DNA from: Lycium barbarum
Taxonomy: Eukaryota; Streptophyta; Magnoliopsida; Solanales; Solanaceae
NCBI RefSeq assembly: GCF_019175385.1
Contig: NC_083347.1
Span: forward strand, 123,450,124-123,514,123
Length of the DNA: 64,000 nt
Reading direction: 5' to 3'
In this document: positions 23,760 through 37,857 of the stretch, piece after piece
Numbering within the stretch: the stretch's first letter is position 1
How the letters are laid out: each line of letters opens with the position of its first letter
The notes under the pieces: generated by a model
Told to the model about the DNA's origin: nothing
The model's database searches: none
What the model saw: only the letters and a program-made list of their open reading frames with translations
Translations under genes and position numbers: made by a program

Positions 23760-23830
23760 CTGCACAAACTTATTATTTCTAAAAGATTCTCTAAATGATG
23801 ATGCTGATGATAATGATAATGAAAATAATG
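23760..23830. other. Intron 2 deletion junction in copy 2
   Basis: GATAATGATAAT (matching copy 1 up to 116) is joined directly to GAAAATAATGATATT (copy 1 from 4673). The 4,556 bp in copy 1 that hold the solo LTR, two MITEs and a SINE are absent here. Confidence 0.75.
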
Positions 23831-25708
23831 ATATTAATATGTTACTAAATTTTTGGAAGTTAAGATTATCCTGAAGCATAATTTCTTAAGATAAATTCTT
23901 AACTGTGGTTAGAATGTTTGTTTAAGTCAATTTAATATAAGCCTTTAGAATTTAAAACAGCAGTGTCATCCAAGCATGCACTTGAGAAAAATGGAGAAAA
24001 AATATAAGAGGTCATAAATCCCTCTAATTTATGATTTTATTGGTTGGATTTTAAAATAGGTTGGATTTTGACATTACCATCAAATAACAAATACTATATA
24101 CAGAGGTAAGTTGCCAAAATAGTTTCATATAGGTTGGATTTATGAACCAGAGGGATTTAACATTACCCTCAAATAACCTATTTTGGCAACTTACCTATGT
24201 TAAAATAGGTTGGTTTAAGTTGCCAAAATAAGCAACTTACCTCTCTGGTTTATGATTTTACCTGACGGATATAAAAGTTTCTGGCAACATAAACAGTTTA
24301 AGTTAATTTTTTTTTTTTTAAGAAATGAATGTGCATAAATTAAAAATTAAGAAAGTATATTCATAATAATTTTGTTTTACCATTAGAAGATTCGGCTGAT
24401 ATAAAACATCATAAAAATAAATTATTTTCAAATATATAAGAGGTCATTCTTTTTGGTACAGACTAATAAGATAATAAGTTCACATAATCGAAACTGAGGC
24501 ATTAAATTTTTTTTATTTGGCCACTGACCTGAATTTTTTCTCTTTCCTGCAAGTACTCCTTGCTGCCATTAATTTCATCAACTGCTTGAAAAAATACGTC
24601 AGGGCAAATCCTCTTCACATCAAATTCCTTACAAAATGGGATCCACAGTTCCCCAAATTTCCACGCTTCACGTATCGCACACAACGTTAAAACCGAACTG
24701 CCGTCATCGGATAGATACACCGTCACCTATTAAGATTAAAATTTATATATTTAAAAATTAAATTAAATCCAAACTTGTTAATATTAGTATCACTTAGTAG
24801 TTAGTACTGAGATAAACTAACAGTCAAAGAAAACGTGAAAAGTAAATTCAAAAGTATTACATTTTCACATGATAATTAGTATTGAAACATACTTCAACAA
24901 TTTAAGAAGAAGAAAAATCGAAATAAATCACCGCTAGGTTGTTTCGGTCACCTATTTGCATTTCATGTGCATACTTTATAAAGTTAATAGAACTACTCTC
25001 GCATCTCAATTTATGTGAAGCTTTTTGTTTTTCAATAGTCAATACGATTAAATTTTAAAATTAAATTTGATTAGATTAACTCAATATTTTAAGATTAAAA
25101 TTTATATATTTAAGTTTAGGAGAAAGAGGAAGGAGAGAATATAAGTTGCAACTTTTATGATATTAATTTGATAAAAAAATATATCTTAAAATATCTGTCA
25201 AAGTTCTTTCAATTTAAATCTCAAAAAACTAAACGTGTCACACATTAATAGAAACAAAGAGACTTTTCCCACCGCAAATCAATTGAAAATTTATTGTTAT
25301 ATGATTTTCCCACCTCATTCCTACTAAACCAACTTACTGGAATGGTGAGTAACATGTTCCCACTAAAAAGATCAGAAACTTCCTAATTTACCTTATGAAA
25401 ATTAACCACTATCCCTACAATTCAATTAAAATATTTGTGAAAATAGCAGCTAAACATTTTCAGTAGAAAATAATGGTTTTCTAGTATGCCATACACACAA
25501 AAGTTCAGACATGGTAAAGAATAGTACTCCCTTTATTCCCTATTTACGTGACACTATTTTCTTTTTATGTCTCAAAAATTATATTATCTTTTTATATTTA
25601 GAAATAATTATAACCACACATTTATATAAGACTTATTTTGAACTACACATTTTAAAACTCTTCCTTTCTTTTTCAACTTATCTTTGTGCGCATTGACTTT
25701 CATTTGGA

Positions 25709-25903
25709 GTGGTCTTTAATTTTTGCACTTCAAATCCTTTCACTTAATACCCGAGGTTGTGTGTTCAAACTCCAACTCAATAAAAAAAAATTGCAAGACA
25801 GAATTTACATGGCCAGAAATTTACAAATTTTGTCCATGTATAAATTTTAGCGATGGGCAAAAGTTAGAAATCACCATTTTGAGGAACAAAAATTAAAGAC
25901 CAC
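25709..25903. mobile_element. Inverted-repeat element, copy in CslG copy 2 intron 1
   Basis: Same element as 6965-7168 at the orthologous place, with a shorter interior and a few changes in the ends. Confidence 0.55.
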
Positions 25904-26415
25904 CCTCACCGAAGGACAATCCTACAAATTGCTTCTTTCTTAAATTTCATGTCAAGTCAAACGATGTCATATGAATTAACAAGTCACCTTTTCCGGTGGA
26001 TAATCCATAGCCATGGCCGATAAAACGGTGTTAACAACACCTAACGGTGGTTCCTTTTTAGGATCAGCCGTACAAATAAACACGTCGATGGCCGGAAGTT
26101 CATCGTCCGGCGGTAAGTTTTCCGGGAAGACGGAACGAGAAACCGGTGTCCATATAATTGCTGAGTCAAGTAGCCAGATGAAGGAGAGAATTAATTCGGA
26201 AGTGAAAATTAGGAACCAATAAGGTAAAAATGAGAGGTGAATTGTGGTGAGATTGATTATAAGTCTGTAATATAGCAAGAAGAGTATTGCTATTGAGTGA
26301 ATAAAAGTGTGAGTTCTGTTTATTGTGGCTGAAAATTTGTGCTCTGTGCACTTTTGTAGAGGTAGAGTTTCCATTTTTTTTGTTGTACTTTGTTTTTTGT
26401 TGAAGGAGGAGGAGG

Positions 26416-26424
26416 TATTTTATA
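26416..26424 (-). promoter_or_regulatory. TATA box of CslG copy 2
   Basis: TATAAAATA on the minus strand, about 42 nt before the ATG at 26374, implying a very short 5' leader (roughly 10-20 nt). Confidence 0.6.
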
Positions 26425-26929
26425 GGGAGATTAAAATTTAGAAGTTTGTTTTTGTTTGTTAGAAAAATGGAGTCATATCATATGAATGGAACTTTTACTC
26501 TCTCTACAATAGTAAGAGATTAAGATTTTAATTTTATTAATTCCAGTTTTAGAGAAAGTAAATTATTGGGATGATATATTTGCTGTAAATCGTATAATTC
26601 AGGATATATTTGAACCTTTTTCTAATAAATTAAGTCCTCTCGAATTCAGCATCAATAATCTCAAAATATTAGCTCCGCTTCTTACTAAAAAAAGTGACTT
26701 ATTTGTACTCCTATCGTTATACAAATGGCTCAGATATACCATGTTGGCTGACGAAAGTGAAAAAATCGATTTTAAATTATATTATTTTATGAAAATAAAA
26801 GCCCCCATATGAGTTTATTTGATCATTCTCGCTAAGTTGAAGGGTATATTTCACCCTTCTCCCAAAGTTCAGGAGTATATTTGATCCTTCTCGCAAAATT
26901 CAGAAGTATATTTGATCCTTCTTGCAAAG

Positions 26930-27025
26930 TTCATTGTCCGGCAGCAAATTTTTCGGAAAAACTGAACGAGAAATCGGTCTCCATATATGTGCTGAGTTTA
27001 GGAGAAAAAGAAAGGAGAGAATTCA
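26930..27025 (-). pseudogene. CslG: CslG exon 1 relic R3, internal fragment (copy 2 spacer)
   Basis: The reverse strand matches the middle of CslG exon 1 (segment ILSF...IWRPISRSV followed by a P-rich stretch) for about 95 bases. It has no ATG part and is followed by unrelated sequence. The long plus-strand open frame here is only a shadow. The same fragment occurs at 43140-43235. Confidence 0.65.
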
Positions 27026-27192
27026 CTTGTATAAAGTTGAACATGTCAACACAAATGCTGACGTGGCATTGACTTGGCACTGACGTGACCCTTTAAAATT
27101 TATGTGATACGTCAGTACCACGTCAACATTTGTATTTACATGTTTAATTTTATATAAATTGAGGTACTTACTTGTGCACACTCAATAACGAA

Positions 27193-28692
27193 CATAGATA
27201 CAAAATTCACGTACATACATACATAATTTCGGGCTACCAATATGTTGGGTTTAATGCCCTAGGATTCGAACTTCATGGATTTTACGAAACAGATCATGGG
27301 GAAGAACGTAGAGATTCCCACATGTGGATGGAAGTTCTACATACCTTAACTTCCCGCTTTTGAGCGTATCACAATGTCCTTCAATCCCTTCAACTTCAAT
27401 CTATAGCAATACAGGTCATAGGGATTCTATATTAACAACAATATCCATGCTTTGTTCATCTAAGCATTTTATCAAACACTTGGTGGGTATGAAGCTCTAT
27501 AACCCTCACTAATGGTGTTTTTTTCACCCAATCCCCATTCTATTACTTCTAAATACTTCTACAATCTCAATTAGATGTAATTAACATCATTCTTCATCAC
27601 CCATATGAATACAACAATCCCAAGTCAACAATCCAACAACTCTAGCACAGTTCATATAATTCTCTCTATCAAACTCATTTATTTTTCTTCCAAGAATTCA
27701 TCAATTCACAACTATAAATTATTAGGGAGTAGAAACATTACCTTTTATGAGTAGTCACCACAAAATCAACATCCCCAAGTTCGATCTTTAGCTTAGAATG
27801 ACGGCAACAACTTGTACTACACTTTATCCTTCACGAGCCTCGGGATTCGGGGCCTTAAACTTGGTTGATTCTCTACTTTATCTCTCTAACTCTCCTCTCT
27901 CTCACTTTCTCTCTCTAAGATCTGAAATTATGGGAAAAATGGGCTGCTAGGGTTGACATTTCCCTTAAATACCAAGGGGAAATGGGTTTGACCCAACTTG
28001 AAAACGGGTTGGGACCTTTCTGTCTTAAAACGTCCATATCTCCCTATCCCGATGTCACCTGTGAACCCACAACCTATGGTTGGAAAGGTATTTCAATTAT
28101 CTACAACTTTCGTTCTTTGAGTTTTCCCAAATTCCCAATTTATGATAGAGTTATGGCCTCCCGAAGTCAGGTGACCCGGAACGTACTTACGGACCAAGAT
28201 ACGGTCACTGTTACGGTCCCGTAACACGAAGTACGGACCGTAACTTGGTACCGTACCTTGGTGAAAATTTCCAGTGAGGTTCTGGAAATTTTTGGTGTGT
28301 TACGGTCCACTGTTACGGTCCGTAACGTCACCGTTACGCTGGCAGAACTTCCAGCGAACAGTCTTCAGTAAAATGGGCATAACTCTTTGCACAGATGCCC
28401 GTTTGACCCCCATAATATACCGTTGGAAAGATATTTCAAAGGGCTACAACTGTAATCAAGGAAGTTTTCCGAAATTCCAAATTAATAATGGGGTTATGGT
28501 CGTTGGAAGTAAGACCTTCTATAAACTCACTTCCAAACATGCCCCGTAGAGTGGTTTTCAACTTTGCTTTGCCCAAAGACTCTTCTCATGTCTTGATTGG
28601 GTTTCAAACACCATTTATACACTACTCAAATTGGGTTCATTATACCCCCATCTTATAAGACAAATCTTAACCCGGATGTACGAGGTGTTACA
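27193..28692 (-). mobile_element. Truncated solo LTR at the tandem duplication joint
   Basis: Matches 14256-15774 almost perfectly, including the right end GTGTTACA and the following CAATC, but its other 1.2 kb is absent. The left edge is the duplication breakpoint, not an LTR end. It proves that the LTR inserted before the copy 2/copy 3 duplication. Confidence 0.86.
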
Positions 28693-30990
28693 CAATCACT
28701 TTTTTGAAAAGCACTTTTAAGAAATACACTTAGAAACATTTTTTAAAAGTTTGGTCAAACACGAATCGTTGTCCAAAAGTGTTTTTTAAATTAATTGACT
28801 AAACACAAATTGCTTCTCACCAAAGTATTTTTCTAAAAAGTATTTTTGGAAAAAGCACTTTTCAAAATACGTTGATTTTAGAAGCTTAGCCAAACACGCT
28901 ATAAATCTCTCCTTCCTTGTTAATTTATGCAATGTTTTTCGTTTTTCAAAATTCAAATATGCGAACTTTGATCAATATTTTGAAATGCGTGTTTTCATCA
29001 TATTGACATGAGAATAAGTAATTTATGATACTTATCGTACAAGTTTTGAATATCCAAAATTTTAATTTTAAAATATTAAGTTGATCTAATTTAATTTTAA
29101 GGAAGTGATATATTTTAAGTGGTTATTAAAGCTAATGCATATAATTAAATGAAGTGACATATTTTAAGTGGTTAACTTATCTACGTAATGAGCATTTGAA
29201 AACATGCGCAAAAACTTTTTCGAAATTTGAGCCAAAAGTATCTGATATAAACACTTTTTCATGTGTTCATATACTCAATCGGAACATGTCATAATTCGAA
29301 TGTCTAAATAAAATCTACTGACAAATTTAAGGGGTTATCAATATATTAGCCTAAAAACATCATCACGATCAAGTAAGAATCCTAAATGGACATCTATAAT
29401 TGAATAAATGGAAAAGGACATAATTACCCTCGAACTATTCGAAATAAAGCAAATATACCCTCCATTTGATTTTGTTACCAAAACAGCCCTTTCCGTCTAA
29501 CACAAGGACCACAAATACCCTCACTTTTAACGGCTCGCCACGACATCTAACTAAGCAGTCTGATTGGGTAAAAAATGTGATATGGCTTTCCAACTAGGTA
29601 GTCCAACTTGGCTGGAAAATTTATGTGTCACGCCAACATTTGTGTTTACCTGTTCAACTTTAAATAACTTGAGGTGCCTACTTATGCACACTCAAAGTTG
29701 GAAGGCATACTTGTCAGCTGAGGCCAAGTTTGAGGGCTTGTTTATGTATTTCGCGTATCGAAAAATCTCACTTTGACAATAAAGTGCTCCCTTCCAAAGA
29801 CGCCTTACCACCCCACCACTTAAGTCATAAGCGTCACTAACCAACAAAAAATTACAAGGAAGGAAGAGTAAACTTACATGTTTCTCCTTTTGATGTAATC
29901 TCAGCATTCTCCCCCATGGTGAGGCAAGGGAAAAAACAAGTAGCCACACCTTCAAACAATCAAGAATATTTAGCAAATTAAAAAGAAAGATGTTTTAATT
30001 TATTTAAGAAAAATGAAATTTGCAATGATGAAACACACACACAAAAAAAAAACATACAGTTGATGGGATCATCAAAGCAATCACAAAGACCGCTTGATCA
30101 TTGCATCTCTGTTAAATTTGCTGTTGATGGCATCTTGCAAAGCAAAAAAAACAATGTAAGATATTTTTTAGCGGTATCCTGTTTTTATATATTAAGATAA
30201 GAAGGTTTAATTAATTTAGGTCAAGATTTAATGACATCTAATTGATTAAGCTACATTTCTACCCATATCTATTCTTATGGGTGAACCAAACCGTTGAGCT
30301 CTGCCACAATTAATAAGGATTAAGGAGCTATAGCCAACTGTATGAAGGATTATTCAAATGAAACTAAAGAGTGTACAGACACAATACACTTTATCCCTTG
30401 TAGGTTAGGTAAGAATTTAATTTTTTTTGGTTATCTCCTGAACTTCATGCCAATTACAAACATCACATAAAATGAAATGGAAGGAATAATCCAATTTCTG
30501 ATCGTATTAGATATTGTAATGGCTCTATGGGGGACAACCAGGACTAGAGAGAGTAGGGTAGGTTTACATTAATGATCACTTTCTCTATTTTAATTTATGT
30601 GACACTACTTTATTATTAATCAGTTCTAAAAATATTGACACACTTTTGAATTTGGAAACAATCAACGTTATACGTACACTTGTCATTTATCCTGGATGAG
30701 AAATTTTTATGGCCACACGGATATTACGATGCATGTTTAAGGCCACAATATTGAATATAAAGTGTATTGTGCATTTAAATGAAACTAAAGATTTTGCACA
30801 ATATTGAAGAGCACTAGGAATCTTGAAGTTACTTCTTGAAAGATTGATGTTGATGATCTAGATCCTCTAAACATTCTAGTGATGTTTTGGTGTAGTTTAT
30901 TTTGTTGTCACAAATAATATACACTTGCAGCTGTTATATGTGGTGCCTTTATACTGTAAAATGTTATTGCTGGAGTCAGAGGCGGATCCA
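28693..30990. other. 3' intergenic region of CslG copy 3
   Basis: Nearly identical duplicate of 15775-18075. No gene recognised. Confidence 0.45.
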
Positions 30991-31198
30991 AGGTTCGAAC
31001 ATTATGACATGCTTGTATAGCATAAGAATCTCATACTCCCTCTATCCCATTTTATGTGATGCACTTTGCACTGAACATGGAATTTAAAAAAAGACTTTTG
31101 AAATTTGTGGTCTAAAAACAAGTCATAGATATATATGTGGGTGGATCATCTCATCAAAGATGAAATGAGAAGTTTAAAGTTAAATTGTTTCTAAATAT

Positions 31199-31426
31199 GC
31201 ATCCAAGGGTGTGAGTGTGTGACTTAATGGTTAAGGAAGTGGGTTGAGAACTATGGGTTCTCATGTTCAAATCCAGCGAGGCGAAAATACTAGGTGGTGT
31301 CTTCTTATCTGTCAAAGCCTTGGTGAACAGATTTACCCAGTACTTGTGCTGATGGGAGGTAGTAGATAACCTTGTAATTATGAGATGCGTGCAGGCTGGC
31401 CCGGAAACACAGTTATAAAAAAAGTA
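31199..31426 (+). mobile_element. tRNA-derived SINE in intron 7 remnant of copy 3
   Basis: Duplicate of the SINE at 20333-20560 with the same 11-bp flanks TTTCTAAATAT (31188-31198, 31427-31437). Confidence 0.86.
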
Positions 31427-33681
31427 TTTCTAAATATTGAGAATATGACAGACTAAACAAAATCATTCTTTTTAGGATAGAATAGAAACTAGACAGAAAG
31501 TGCAGAACATAAATTGGAAAAAAGGAAGTAGCATATACATGTTTACAATCATAAACTTCAAAAGTCTTTCTTTATTTTTTGTGTTTCGTATCCAATCAAC
31601 TTATGCCACATAAATTGGAAAGGATAGAGTTGATAGAATTGATGTTGAACTTGCCTGCTCTCCCCATTGTGAATCCTGTTCATAGGTGCAAGAGGCTAAA
31701 ATTTTTGCTTCTTGAATCTTATTGTCAGCAAATTCCTTATGATTAGTGCTTTTAAGAGTATTTAGGAACTCATTTGAGGGACCAAAACACTTCTTCATCT
31801 CACTAAGATCCATGTCTGATTAAACAAGTTAAAGAATTGTGATTACTACAGAGTTTATAGGAGAACTTTTTCAAGGGACAAATTAATGCCCAACAATTTA
31901 TTAGGGAAAATTTTTGTAATTTGAGGAATACCATTGTGTGTAGCATTCCCATATAGAGCCTTCCTCTTCATATAAAAGCATGAACCAGACAATATAGGTC
32001 CTATGAGCCCATCCATCCCTGGCCACTTGAGCTAATATATATACATAGTAACAAATCAAAATCTTAGTTATACATCAAGTGTTTCATATATATTTACTAG
32101 ACATTTACAGAGTTTCCACGGATGTTCCCGTCAAAACGTTGTCGGGAATTTGAGATTTCTAATGGATATCCGTCTGACGAGCATATTTTGTGAAAAAGAT
32201 GCGTGTTTCTAGCAGAGAATTTGTTATACTAACAATATATATAACCTTAACTCATTGAACTTTTATCTTATGTAGGTTTAGTACCTGATTATGTGAATAT
32301 TTTTTTACACCATCAGTGCATAAATAATGTAGAGATATGAATTACTTACCACAAAAATAGCTCTTAAGGCAGAATCATAAATATCTTTCTTGCTAATGTT
32401 GTGAAATCTTTGAGGAAACTGGACAAAAGCAAGTGAGGGAGAGATTTTGGGATCAAGGTGAAAGCACATTGCTTGTCTAGCTGAAGAAGGATCATTGGAG
32501 TGCATATCACAATCCAACATTAATATGTAAGGGGAGTTGCTTATTATCCCAGATACTCTAAGCTGCACAAAAAAGAATCATTAATTACACATAGTGACAT
32601 TTCCAAAAAATTAATAAAAATAAATGAGAAAAATAAAACAAGTTAATACTGGAGAAATGTTTATTAGTTTTGCCTCCTGTTTATAAGATCATGAAAAAGA
32701 AATGGTCCAAATCTCTTGTGGAAAGAATGATGCACCAAACATTTAGCGTTCACATGGGGTTGGGGGAAAGGCCAAAGCCCACACCCAAGCGGGTGTAATG
32801 TAGGCATGACCTACACTGACACAAGCATTAGTGACTGTTCCACTGCTCCAACTCGTGATTCTATAGGGAATGATTTGGGAAATCCAAAACCAAAAGTAGT
32901 GGCATTTGCTAGTAGCAACATAACAGAGGTCTTCATAAACCAAAAAAAAAAAAAAATACTCTCTCCATTTCATTTTATGCATGTTCGTTGGCTGGATACG
33001 AAGTTTAAGAATATAAATTTAAAGAAGACTTTTAAAACTTGTAATCTTAAATATGCAAGTCATGTAATTCATGTAAGAGAGCGTTATAAAGGGTAAAGCG
33101 GGCTGGTAATCTTATAATAAAATATATACTATAGTGTAAGAAGTAATTTTTTTAACCAATTAAAAAGTAAAGTAAGATACATAAATTGAAACGAGGTAGT
33201 AGCTATTCATGAAAAATGTAAACAGAGTTGTACAAGAACATTGAGAGCTCCAGCTTTGAAATGGTGAGGATGAGAAGGATTTTTTTCCCTTGAAACATAA
33301 ACAAGAGATGGTATTTTAGCTTTGCCATTATTTTTGCCTCTCTGCCCTATTATCTGCAAGACAAGAACATATAGGCAATAATGTTAATAAAAATTTAAGA
33401 CAATGAAAAAAAAACGTGAAATTTCTGATGAACCAAACATCTATCACTAAAATATAATTTAATAAATAATTATGTCATTATTTAATTCCCGAGTTATAAT
33501 TTCATTATTTAGCTTATTCACAATCCAAACAAACCTTAAATAGTTTGATGAGACTGATGTTTTGTTTGTCTGTAATTATATATGCTATCTTGTGATTTGA
33601 TTCTAATCAGTCATCCGTAAGAATTTAAGGAAACTTTTTGTTCAGATACGCTGCGCGTGACCAAATAAAACACCACATATG

Positions 33682-33715
<34 letters not shown>

Positions 33716-34773
33716 GATCATGAGTCACGAGTATGTATATCAACTTTTTATTATTATTTGATTATGACAAGCTAATATAGCATGTGATATAAAGAAAATG
33801 TACTTCCATTGAGAGCTTTAGTGAGGCAACTATCCTCCATTTAGAGGTGTCTTTGTTCTATAAATATGAATTGTTACCGAGGATAAGAATAAAAATTTAT
33901 TCATAGCCGATATTTATACCAAATTAATGAATGCATGAGATATATATTCTATACATACATTTATTGTAATATTTATTCTCACTTTAATTTTTAATTACTA
34001 AGGTGAAAATGTACCTCAATGTTTGGACCAAAGTGTCTTTCCTCTGTCCCTCCATTTTCTTGAGCTTTCTTCAACCGCTCCTTGAACACCTCGTACTCTT
34101 TCTGCGTACATAGATGCTAACTATCAAATGAATTCAACCATTAAGATTTTTAGTATCGATTAGTTATACTTTAAAAAATAATGAGTTCAAATTTAATATT
34201 TATTGAAAATTTTATGATTCCACCTATGTATTTAAACGTCGTGTAAAAAACATTGGGTATCCATAATAAAGAGAAATCAACACTAAAAGTAATGTACTAA
34301 CCAAATCAAATAAAGAGCTAGTGAATTTTTTAGCGCACTAATAAAGAAATAATGTCTTTTTTTTTTTAAACGGAGAAATAAATGTTACGAAGTGCATTAT
34401 AAAGCTCCAACTTTAGTAAACTGTACAAGGTTAAATTAAGTTTTTTACTGCATTACTTTCTGCACAAACTTATCATTTCTAAAAGATAATAACAAACCAA
34501 ATAAAATCCCTACTTTTTTAATCAATAACTGACAAAACTCTACTATGTTAAAGTTTTTTACTGCTTGCTTTCTGCACAAACTTATTATTTCTAAAAGATT
34601 CTCTAAAGGATGATGATGATAATGATAATATAATATAATAAAATAATAATAATAATAATAATAATAACAAAGCAAATTAAATCCGTACTTGTTTAATTAA
34701 TATTATCACTTAGCACTGAGACAAACTAACTATACAAAAATGAAAAAAGTAAAGTTAAAAATAGTAGTACTAC

Positions 34774-36435
34774 TGTAACATCTCGTACTTTAACGTAAGC
34801 TTTAACCATGATCCTAGACTTATAAATCAGATAAAGAATGTGGGAATTGGAATTTCCCTGTTCCGTTGTAAGATGGGAGTTTACGCCCATAAACAGTGAC
34901 CGTATTTCAGTTTACGGGCCGTAAATCAAATCGTAAACTGGTACCAAGGATTTCTGAGCATTCTGGAATTTGGTAGTTGAATGTCATATGGTTAAATACG
35001 GACCGTATTTCACAATACGGCCCGTATTTCAAATCGTAAACTGAAACCAAGGATTTCTGAGCATTCTGAAATTTGGCAATTTGATGTCAAATGGTTAAAT
35101 ACGGACCGTATTTCAAAATACGGCCCGTATTTCAAAACTTATTTGGAATTTGGGAAAACTTCTTTCATGAAAGTTGTAGAGCTTTGAAATACCTTTCCAA
35201 CGGTATATTATGGGAGTCAAACGGACATCTGTGCAAAGAGTTATGACCATTTTACTGAAGAGAGGCAGTACTGTCCGTATTTCAAAATACGGCCAGTATT
35301 TAACTAGGCCGAAAAATTATTTTTTCCACAACAGTATATATTCGTCCATATCAGTTCAAATCATTATTTTTCATTCCTTCAAGCCCTAGAACGACTTCCT
35401 ACCCTCTTCCATCATCAAGAACACCAAGGTAAGCCTACTCTAATTATTCCAACTCAATTCTAACACCTATCCTTGTAATCTAAACAAGAAATTATCATTC
35501 TAAATCTAGGGTTTTCAACAAAACCCATCTCAAGGTTCAAGAATTCAAGATTTTGGAAATCTTCTTCAAAGCTCAAGTCTTTAATTCAAGTTTTGGAGCG
35601 ACTAAGGTATGTAGAGTTACTATCTACGTGTGGGAACATCATTGTTCTTCCCCACGCCTCATAATCCATAAAATTATGATTCTCTACTAAAACTAGGATT
35701 TCAATACCATGCTCATGATAACCCTAGGTCCATGTCCATGATTATATTATGTATGAATTGTTATAATTTCATCATTGAGTTCTTAATATTTCTTTATGAT
35801 TATTGAGAATCCGTCCGTAATCTATGAAAACCCATATCTTGTATTCCATGGGTTCTTGCATGCATGTTTTTGACTAAGAATGATGGTTTCATGAATATCC
35901 TACATGTCTACAAGTTTTCATGCAACTGTATTATATAATTACTTTCATGCTATGATACAAGATACATACATACTAGATACAAGTTATTTCATGAAACCAT
36001 ATTTACAAGTTATTTCATGAAACCATGCTTACACGTTATTTCATGAAACTATGTTTACAAGTTATTTCATGAAACCATGTTTACAAGTTATTTCGTGAAA
36101 TCATGATTACAAGACAAGTACAAGTTAATTCACGAAAATCATGGGCTTCTTAGCTAATTATATTATGTTCATATTTTTGGGAGTTGCACGAATTACCGAG
36201 AAGGCTCAGATAGCCTGAAACTACGTAGCCACCGTAGGACAAGGATCGCTCCGCCCAGTTAAGACGATACCTTAATTTTACACTGAATGGATCCATCAGA
36301 CACGTTACCACCTTATACCCTGGCAAGGTATAGGGGCTCTGCTAGTCCGGCGAGGTACCAGACTCCACGTATCCACGCGGTGATATCATGTGTCGGTTTA
36401 TGAAATGCTCTCCTACTTATCATGTTTTACTTATG

Positions 36436-36473
<38 letters not shown>

Positions 36474-36632
36474 CATGTCTACCTCCGTTAGTCCTATTAT
36501 TGATTTCTTCATGTCTGACCATCTATCGTCGTAAATCACTATTAGTAGAAAAACCAGTTGCAGCCATGCAAATGGATGGAACACATAACATATATAGACA
36601 TTATGTTCATAAGGCCTACATTAGCTTTATAA

Positions 36633-36700
<68 letters not shown>

Positions 36701-37303
36701 TCATGCTCATGTTCATGTCCAGGTTTTCAGTTTCAGTTCTTATCATGTTATTCCATGTCCCATGTTGTTTCTTTCAGTTGCTTTACATACCAGTACATTC
36801 AATGTGCTGACGTCCCCTTTTATTGCCCGGGGGCCTGCATTTCACGATGCAGGTACAGATTTACAGGACGACGCTTCTGCTCATTAGGATTTGCACGTAC
36901 CCGCTTTTTGGTGAGCCCCATCTCATTCGGGGTTTGGGCATCTTCTTTCTTTATCTAGTTTTGTATCTAAAGGTATGCTGGGGGCCTTGTCCCAGCAAGT
37001 ATGTTACATGTTTTTCAGACTCATGTTAGAGGTTTCATAGACAAGACAAGTGTCATGTTAGATTTCTAGAGTTGGTTAGCCGGTTTGGCTCATTATGATA
37101 TTGTCCGCATTCATGACTTGATCAAGTATTTATGTTTAATATTATGACTTACTATGTCTTATAAAAGCTCAACATGCACTTCACGTTATATTTCCGCTCA
37201 TGTATGCCTCATGATGGTTCAGCAAGCCATGTGGTTCGCTCGGTCACATACAGTCAGGCACCGAGTGTCGTGTTACGCCCAGGCCATGATTCGGGGTGTG
37301 ACA
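34774..37303 (+). mobile_element. Solo LTR (family A), intron 2 of CslG copy 3
   Basis: Near-identical to 264-2825 with the same ACTAC duplication (34769-34773 and 37304-37308), so it is one insertion copied by segmental duplication. The 32-bp length difference comes mainly from the TA tracts: the first is shorter and the second longer here. Confidence 0.88.
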
Positions 37304-37476
37304 ACTACTTTATTAGATTAGTGTCAGATATTTAGAGTATACATTTTCTGTAGATAGTGTTTGCCACACACACAAAAGTTAAGATGTGGGGAATAATATA
37401 TTTTTTAGAAGTTGAAGAGATAATATAATTAAATTAATTATAAAAATAGGAATCTAGCATAATGATAGGTTTGAAA

Positions 37477-37653
37477 CAGGGGCGGAACTAGCCCTTCGGG
37501 CGTGGGTTCGGCCGGACTCAGTAGCTTTGGTCTGAATCATGTATTTGTATTAAATTTTTTGTCAATTATGTACAAATTATTAATTTAGAACTCAGTAACT
37601 TTAAAGAATTAGAACTCCAAACCCATAAGCTTCAAATTCTGACTCTGCCTCTG
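37477..37653. mobile_element. hAT-type MITE (intron 2, copy 3)
   Basis: Duplicate of 2999-3175 with the same GTTTGAAA flanks (37469-37476, 37654-37661). Confidence 0.72.
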
Positions 37654-37857
37654 GTTTGAAAAGAACAATTAAATGATTGTATACCAAGGCTCATGTAGAA
37701 AAGGAATTTAAACTTTTTTATACTACTAACAGTGTAATTTTTTATTTTTTTTTTGAGAAGTCATATAAAAAATTAGTAATGTGTAAATAAAATAGTAACC
37801 TGCTAAAACAAGTGTAAATACACTCATATCAAAAAAATGAGTAGTATTTTTTTTTTT

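Larger units (their letters stand above)
18475..26374 (-). pseudogene. CslG: Cellulose synthase-like G, copy 2: nine exons, one-base frameshift in exon 8
   Basis: Exons: 25988-26374, 24529-24726, 23204-23290, 22433-22552, 21527-21739, 21069-21168, 20792-20952, 19646-19994 and 18475-19020. All phases agree except exon 8. The GT2 signature is complete: SDDGSS (exon 2), LDCDMHSND (exon 5), VVEDYFT and QGTRW (exon 8). Exon 1 gives two N-terminal membrane helices; exons 8-9 give the C-terminal helices, ending at TAA 18475-18477. Exon 8 is 349 nt where 348 keeps phase. The frame changes within CYAYLATQ...CFPAWFLAIIPQL, and the incoming frame meets TAA at the last bases of the exon, so exon 9 would be lost. 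Intron 7 starts with GC (CAG|GCAAGT), an accepted minor donor. If the extra base is a sequencing error the gene is full length (about 720 codons); otherwise it is probably non-functional. A TATA box lies at 26416-26424. Confidence 0.86.
14256..27181. repeat. Segmental tandem duplication, left unit
   Basis: From inside the LTR, through the 3' flank and CslG copy 2, to its 5' flank. The adjacent unit 27193-43387 has the same order and orientation. Similarity is very high (a few changes per hundred bases by eye) outside indels. Confidence 0.85.
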
